This document shows positions 44,917-48,360 of a stretch of 48,360 nt of DNA, in pieces. The position numbers were made by a program, and so were the translations under genes. Numbering within the stretch: position 1 is the stretch's first letter; each line of letters begins with the position of its first letter. The stretch comes from an uncultured Verrucomicrobiota bacterium. Its GTDB lineage: Bacteria; Verrucomicrobiota; Verrucomicrobiia; Opitutales; Opitutaceae. The DNA is taken from contig CAIVDS010000113.1 of assembly GCA_903904685.1 (NCBI GenBank), positions 1-48,360 on the forward strand. Reading direction: 5' to 3'. The notes beneath the pieces are model-generated. The model was not told the origin of the DNA, made no database searches, and saw only the letters and a program-made list of their open reading frames with translations.

Positions 44917-45254
44917 GAGCCCTCTTTGGTTTCACCGGAGCCTAAAAAGACTGCGCCAGAACTGAACATGGCTTCATCGGAGGTGGGAAAGACTCCGCCA
45001 GAGGCGAATACGGCTTCATCGAAACAGAAAAGGGCTTCATCGGAGCCATCTCGGGCTGCATCGGAGGAAGAAAAACCTCCCCCAACGCTGGTCCGGGCTT
45101 CATCGACAGGGAAAAACCCTTCACCAGAGCTGATCCGGCCTCCACCACGGCTGATCTGGGCTTCCCTAACGCTGATCTGAGCTTCATCGGAGGTAATCTG
45201 GCAATCACCAACACTGATCTGGCAATCACCAGAGGTGATCTGGGATGTGTTTCG
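44917..45254 (+). repeat. Array 2a: 21-bp degenerate tandem repeat
   Basis: Sixteen units follow each other from 44917; fifteen are exactly 21 bp and the last is 23 bp (45232-45254). Typical units read GAGCTGATCTGG then CTTCATCG, or ACGCTGATCTGG then CAATCACCA, so the start (a GCTG near positions 3-6) corresponds to the GCTA core of array 1. An ATG at 44911 opens a frame to 45180 that would encode a Ser/Pro/Glu-rich heptapeptide protein (for example MASSEVGKTPPEANTASS), but that may be a by-product of the seven-codon period. Function unknown. Confidence 0.88.
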
Positions 45255-45926
45255 ACGCTCTTTTTTAACGGATAACCGTTAAAAAGTAACGTATTCCACA
45301 TAAAACTGATCGGATGTCTTCTGGAAACTTTCAGATCTTGGCTAAACCTGAACGGATTCATTCTAAAATTCACTGGATTACCGCTAACTTTGAACGGATT
45401 CATGCTAAAAAGTAAGCGATTCCCGCTAACCAGTAACCGACATACGCCAATAACGAAGCGACCTTTCTCAAAGTTGAACCAAGACCATTTGATAAGAAAC
45501 CCACACAATCTGAAATCGAAGGCATCCATTCCGAAAAGTAACCTGCACAGTCCGAAATCGAAGAACCCCTTCTTAATTATAAAGGAATACCCGCTAATAA
45601 GTAACCGCTACAGGCCAAAAACGATGGAAAACATCTGACTTGGATAAGGTTGCGGCCTAAAAACACCCACTGCCGCAGAGTCGGAAGCCAATTTTATCAA
45701 TCCGGAGACCCATTTTACCCTGTCAGGAAACAAATCAACAGAGTCCCCCACCATGTCTGACCAAATTCCCTCCACCGGCACGGAGATTTCCTCCGCCAAC
45801 ACAGAGTCGCCCTCCACCACTACGGCAATTCCTTCCACCGGCGCAGAGTCGCCGTCCGCCACTACGGAGATTCCTTCCACCGGCGCACAATCTCCCACCA
45901 CCGGCACGGAGTCTCCCACCGCCGAC
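45255..45926 (+). repeat. Array 2b: 32 exact 21-bp units running across a start codon
   Basis: From 45255 to 45926 the sequence can be cut into 32 consecutive 21-bp units without a single-base slip. Left units resemble CCGCTAAnnn followed by GTAACCGATTC; middle units drift (GAAATCGAAG types), and the last eleven read ACAGAGTC or ACGGAG-ATT followed by CCCTCCACC. The ATG of the next gene (45753) lies inside a unit starting at 45738, which matches the coding unit at 45801 (ACAGAGTCGCC versus ACAGAGTCCCC). So non-coding repeat and heptapeptide-coding repeat are one array. Confidence 0.88.
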
Positions 45927-46622
45927 ACGCCGGCCGCGCCCGCCCGCGCCAAGACCCGGCGCACCCGCTCGCTCATCAATAAAACCTACGCCGGGCAGCT
46001 CGCCATCGCCGGGGATATCGCCGCCGCCGCCGTGAAACCCGAGTATGCCGAAGCCCTGGCGGCCAAAGGCATCGACGCCGCCTTCATCGCCACGCTCGAG
46101 GCGCAGATCGCCGAGGGCGGACAGTTCATCACCGACGCCGGCGACAAGATCGCCGAAAGGAAGTCCGCGACCAACGCCAAGAAGGCGGCCAAGGCCGTCC
46201 TCCTCGAACTCCTCGGCGTCATCAAGGCCCGCGCCAAGCTCAAATACCCGCGGCTCGGCGACCCGCAGCGCGCCCGCTATTGCATCGGCCAGAAACTCGC
46301 CCTCAGCCGCAACTTCCTCTCGGCCGGCGCGCAGGTGATCATCAACCACCTCGAAGCCGGAGACCTCCCCGATGTGACACCCGCCGAGGTGGCCGCGTTG
46401 AAGGCCGCCCTCGAGACCTACCGCACCTTGAATACCGCGCAGACGGACGACCAGTGCGGCGCCACCACCGCGCGCTTCCGCTGCGCGACCAAGGTGGCGG
46501 AGGTCACCGAACTGCGCCGCAAGCTGCAATACGCCGCCGACGCCGCCTGGCCCTCGACCCGCGCCACCAGCGCCGGCATCCGCGCCGAGTTCAAGCTCCC
46601 CAAAAACCGCGCCCTCAAGTGA
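45753..46622 (+). CDS. Unknown protein with heptapeptide N-terminus from the 21-bp array, 289 aa
   Basis: The N-terminal ~55 residues are eight Pro/Ser/Thr heptads (IPSTGTE, ISSANTE, SPSTTTA, IPSTGAE, SPSATTE, IPSTGAQ, SPTTGTE and a decayed copy), encoded by the end of array 2b. The rest starts with a basic patch (AKTRRTRSLINKTY) and is Ala-rich, helical and soluble: IAEGGQFITDAGDKIAERKS, KAVLLELLGVIKARAKLKY and VTELRRKLQYAADAAWP. There is no signal peptide, membrane segment or recognised domain. It is flanked by the two copies of the ~112-bp palindromic repeat. A structural or DNA-binding role is possible but unsupported. The GC-rich codon use of the body matches the host. Confidence 0.7.
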   Translation: MSDQIPSTGTEISSANTESPSTTTAIPSTGAESPSATTEIPSTGAQSPTTGTESPTADTPAAPARAKTRRTRSLINKTYAGQLAIAGDIAAAAVKPEYAEALAAKGIDAAFIATLEAQIAEGGQFITDAGDKIAERKSATNAKKAAKAVLLELLGVIKARAKLKYPRLGDPQRARYCIGQKLALSRNFLSAGAQVIINHLEAGDLPDVTPAEVAALKAALETYRTLNTAQTDDQCGATTARFRCATKVAEVTELRRKLQYAADAAWPSTRATSAGIRAEFKLPKNRALK

Positions 46623-46627
46623 GCCCC

Positions 46628-46739
46628 TTTCGTCGTCAAAGGTATCAAGGGGTAGGGCGAGGCGTCCCCGCCGAGCCGCGGCTCACCGGGACGGTTCGCC
46701 CTACCTCGATCCGCATATTCTTATGCCGGTGATCGCAAA
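46628..46739 (+). repeat. Palindromic ~112-bp repeat, copy 2
   Basis: Gapless match to 44751-44862 at a constant offset of 1,877 bp, with the core 46653-46703 differing at one position (GGGACGG here, GGGGCGG in copy 1). It begins six bases after the stop of the 289-residue gene and may also serve as its transcription terminator. From 46740 to 46984 there is no supported gene. Confidence 0.85.
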
Positions 46740-46984
46740 ATGGCATGAGTCCGACGTCGCGAAAGCGCATTGCGCCTTTACGCGGAGTGTTTCTCGCACA
46801 ACGCTCACCCGCAGGATGGTTCCCCTCCGCAACAGCCCGCCTCCTTTTTATTTCGAAAATTCTTTTCCGGCTAAAGCCATACTCGCGGTTGAGCTTTGGC
46901 CGGTTGTTTCTGCAACGACTTCCCCCTCCGATTCCCCTTCAAACTCTCTGCAATGAACGTATTCCGTCTCAATCACCCCGTATC

Positions 46985-47035
46985 CTTCAACCCGTCTAAA
47001 GCTCAACTCAGTTGAGCCCAATACTACTGTTCGGC
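46985..47035 (+). other. Putative attC-like site D
   Basis: The right arm GAGCCCAATACTACTGTTCGGC-type sequence ends with GTTCGGC at 47029-47035. Its centre is the small hairpin GCTCAAC-TCA-GTTGAGC (47001-47017). Apart from one extra base, the reverse complement of the right arm equals the half-sites at 2794 and 48181 (GCCGAAC, then AGTAG). The left arm (CTTCAACCCGTCTAAA) matches poorly. It immediately precedes the next gene, as site A precedes its gene. Confidence 0.45.
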
Positions 47036-47058
47036 AAAAAAAGAAATCCAGCACCACA

Positions 47059-47667
47059 ATGGCAAAACCACTCGTCATGGAATACGCGGCGGATGCCGCC
47101 ACCGCCACCAAGGCCGTTACGGCTGCGGTCGCCCGCCTCGGCTACACACTGAAAGGCGTCGATAAAGAAAATGGTCTTGTGACGTTCGAGACCGGCATGT
47201 CCATGAAGTCATGGGCCGGCCAGAGCATGTCGGTTCACATCATGGAAGTCGGAGAAAAGACTTCGCAGATTACGATGGGCGGAAAGCGGAATGCGCACGG
47301 AGCACAGATGCAGGTTTACGATTGGGGTGAGGCCGCAGGCATCGCCTCAAAGATTGTCGAAGCATTGAAGCCCATCTTGGGCGAAGGTAAGGTCATTGCC
47401 GGAGAGGTGAGTTCCGGAGGCGGCTGCTTCGTTGCGACTGCGGTTTATGGAAGCTACGATCATCCTTCTGTCGTTGTTCTCCGACGGTTCCGTGATCAGC
47501 GACTCAGCGTTTCACTCGGAGGACGCACATTCATCCGAGCTTATTACCGATTTGGCCCAGCACTGGCGCGCTTCGTTGCACCACGACGGGCATTGTCCTC
47601 GGTTGCTCGTGCAGTTATTGAGCGACTTGTCGTCATTCTGTCGAAAGCTGAGAGGAAGAGCTTATGA
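47059..47667 (+). CDS. CFI-box-CTERM domain protein, 202 aa
   Basis: The first ~110 residues form an alpha/beta domain of unknown type (MEYAADAATATKAVTAAVAR, GYTLKGVDKENGLVTFETGM). After a glycine-rich joint, GGGCFVATAVYGSYDHPSVV and VLRRFRDQRLSVSLGGRTFI followed by RAYYRFGPALARFV are the CFI-box C-terminal domain, a Cys-containing module found in proteins of many bacteria without known function. The C-terminal helix is basic. It follows attC-like site D by 23 bp and overlaps the next gene by four bases (ATGA), so the two work together. It is not a core gene; it is probably cassette cargo. Confidence 0.75.
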   Translation: MAKPLVMEYAADAATATKAVTAAVARLGYTLKGVDKENGLVTFETGMSMKSWAGQSMSVHIMEVGEKTSQITMGGKRNAHGAQMQVYDWGEAAGIASKIVEALKPILGEGKVIAGEVSSGGGCFVATAVYGSYDHPSVVVLRRFRDQRLSVSLGGRTFIRAYYRFGPALARFVAPRRALSSVARAVIERLVVILSKAERKSL

Positions 47668-48173
47668 GCCATACATTGGCCGGTTTTGTGGATGACGTCT
47701 TACTTCCGCAGCTTCGCGCGATGGTCCAGCATGGCGCTGGTTACCTTGCTTACGGCCAGATTGCGGTTGGCATTGAGTTTCTTGGTGCCTGTCGCGACTC
47801 GCATGACTTCGATCAGCAAGGCCATTCGAAGTGTCGGTTCGAGCGAGGCATTACCGACTACATGGCGAAAGTGGATACTCGGTATGCGACATACAATAAT
47901 TCGGCTTCCCCATATTACCTCTACAAGCATTTGAGATGCGGCATGGCTCATTTGATTCGCCCTCAAGGAAAAGTTGGACTCATCGGAAAAGGGAATGCCG
48001 ATGCATCGGGACTGAAGCATCTCGATAAGCATCCGACATATGATGCCGTCGTGTTGGTTCTTGAGCCATTTCTGGAAGATTTCGAGAAGGCGTGTCAGAT
48101 GCTGAAGGCAGATATTCCGACCCTGACTCACGCGAAGATTTCGCAGGTTTTTCTACCCGTTAGCCCTGCATGA
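47664..48173 (+). CDS. Small helical protein, possible HEPN-like fold, 169 aa
   Basis: The 169-residue protein is mostly helical: LLPQLRAMVQHGAGYLAYGQ and GIEFLGACRDSHDFDQQGHS, then LYKHLRCGMAHLIRPQGK. The RCGMAH segment is an R-x4-H pattern, which HEPN nucleases and binding proteins carry at this kind of position, next to a predicted helix ending. That is suggestive but not diagnostic, because the motif is short. The four-base overlap with the CFI-box gene indicates co-translation, so a two-component toxin-antitoxin or stress module is possible. Eight bases after the stop an attC-like half-site begins. No signal peptide or membrane segment. Confidence 0.6.
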   Translation: MSHTLAGFVDDVLLPQLRAMVQHGAGYLAYGQIAVGIEFLGACRDSHDFDQQGHSKCRFERGITDYMAKVDTRYATYNNSASPYYLYKHLRCGMAHLIRPQGKVGLIGKGNADASGLKHLDKHPTYDAVVLVLEPFLEDFEKACQMLKADIPTLTHAKISQVFLPVSPA

Positions 48174-48180
48174 AAAAAGG

Positions 48181-48204
48181 GCCGAACAAGTAGGGATGAG
48201 AGGC
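48181..48204 (+). other. Left half of attC-like site E, followed by IS110-family head
   Basis: GCCGAACAAGTAGGGATGAG at 48181-48200 differs at two positions from the half-site at 2794. GAGGCG then continues towards the transposase gene that starts at 48227. As at 2794, the right arm is missing and IS110-family sequence takes its place. TATACT at 48211-48216 could be a -10 element for the transposase. Confidence 0.5.
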
Positions 48205-48226
48205 GTGAGGTATACTCTTCACGCTT

Positions 48227-48360
48227 ATGAACACCAAAAATTACACGTTGGGACTGGATCTGGGAGACCGCCGGAGCACGTATTGCCTGCTCGACGTCGC
48301 CGGGAAGATTGAAGCCGAGGACGCGGTGGCGACCTCGCGGGAATGCTTTGAAGCCTTGTC
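48227..48360 (+). mobile_element. Start of an IS110-family transposase gene (cut by window end)
   Basis: The ATG at 48227 encodes MNTKNYTLGLDLGDRRSTYC followed by LLDVAGKIEAEDAVATSREC and FEAL to the window end. The opening GLDLGDRRS with the catalytic Asp and the LLDVAGKI strand are typical of the N-terminal RuvC-like DEDD domain of IS110-family transposases. IS110 elements use a bridge RNA to choose their target. This copy may be intact, since the right part lies outside. Its left end abuts an attC-like half-site (48181), and the family C-terminal remnant at 2822 abuts an equivalent half-site. Confidence 0.8.

Noticed and set aside
44911-45180. Short Ser/Pro/Glu-rich protein from array 2a
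   Set aside because: The frame is wholly made of the repeat and ends without any other domain, so it is described under the array instead.
2794-48204. The two GCCGAAC half-sites as terminal inverted repeats of one insertion sequence
   Set aside because: The complementary arm occurs at 47016-47035 next to a cassette-like gene with no insertion sequence, and IS110 elements generally lack such long terminal inverted repeats.

Overview
The window looks like a chromosome segment of a Verrucomicrobium, most likely Opitutales/Opitutaceae-like. This is inferred from a GC-rich genome, a complete division and cell-wall (dcw) cluster with a MurC-MurB fusion, meso-diaminopimelate-type MurE, outer-membrane porins, and the style of the intergenic repeats. 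No rRNA or tRNA gene was seen, and no taxonomic search could be run.

Layout. (1) 1-961: the 5' part of a zinc alcohol dehydrogenase on the minus strand. (2) 1046-1528: a degenerate tandem array with an exact 21-bp period. (3) 1.9-3.0 kb: two short gene-cassette-like modules separated by attC-like recombination sites, the last cut off by the 3' remnant of an IS110-family transposase. (4) 3.2-13.3 kb: ordinary chromosomal genes. These are a metallo-beta-lactamase-fold hydrolase, ribD, rdgB, a NarL-type two-component pair, metG, menF, a beta-helix protein, a PfkB kinase and a DUF6941-like protein. (5) 13.5-14.9 kb: a two-gene minus-strand unit of unknown function bounded by a 21-bp inverted repeat. 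(6) 15.0-34.8 kb: the dcw cluster mraZ-rsmH-ftsL-ftsI-murE-murF-mraY-murD-lysM-ftsW-murG-murCB-ddl-ftsQ-ftsA-ftsZ, largely translationally coupled and preceded by four MraZ boxes. (7) 34.9-35.4 kb: an IS3 orfA remnant and AT-rich DNA. (8) 35.4-44.5 kb: a sulfur-assimilation cluster with an Rrf2 regulator, a YezD-like protein, a porin, a sulfate-binding protein, an M14 metallohydrolase and its degenerate paralogue, CysT, CysW, CysA and CysK. (9) 44.7-48.4 kb: a second accessory region. It holds two copies of a ~112-bp palindromic repeat flanking a second, larger 21-bp array that runs into the coding sequence of an unknown protein. A third cassette-like module follows (CFI-box protein plus a small HEPN-like protein), interrupted by the start of an IS110-family transposase.

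How it works together. The dcw genes supply lipid II precursors (MurE, MurF, MraY, MurD, MurG, MurC-MurB, Ddl) and the divisome (FtsL, FtsI, FtsW, FtsQ, FtsA, FtsZ). The cys cluster would carry sulfate across the outer membrane (porin), periplasm (binding protein) and inner membrane (CysTWA), and end in cysteine (CysK), under a probable Fe-S or cysteine-sensing Rrf2 protein.

The most unusual content is accessory. Two 21-bp arrays share a GCTA-like core. One keeps perfect register across a start codon into heptapeptide-coding DNA. Each array lies just upstream of attC-like cassettes that abut IS110-family sequence. No integron integrase is present in the window.
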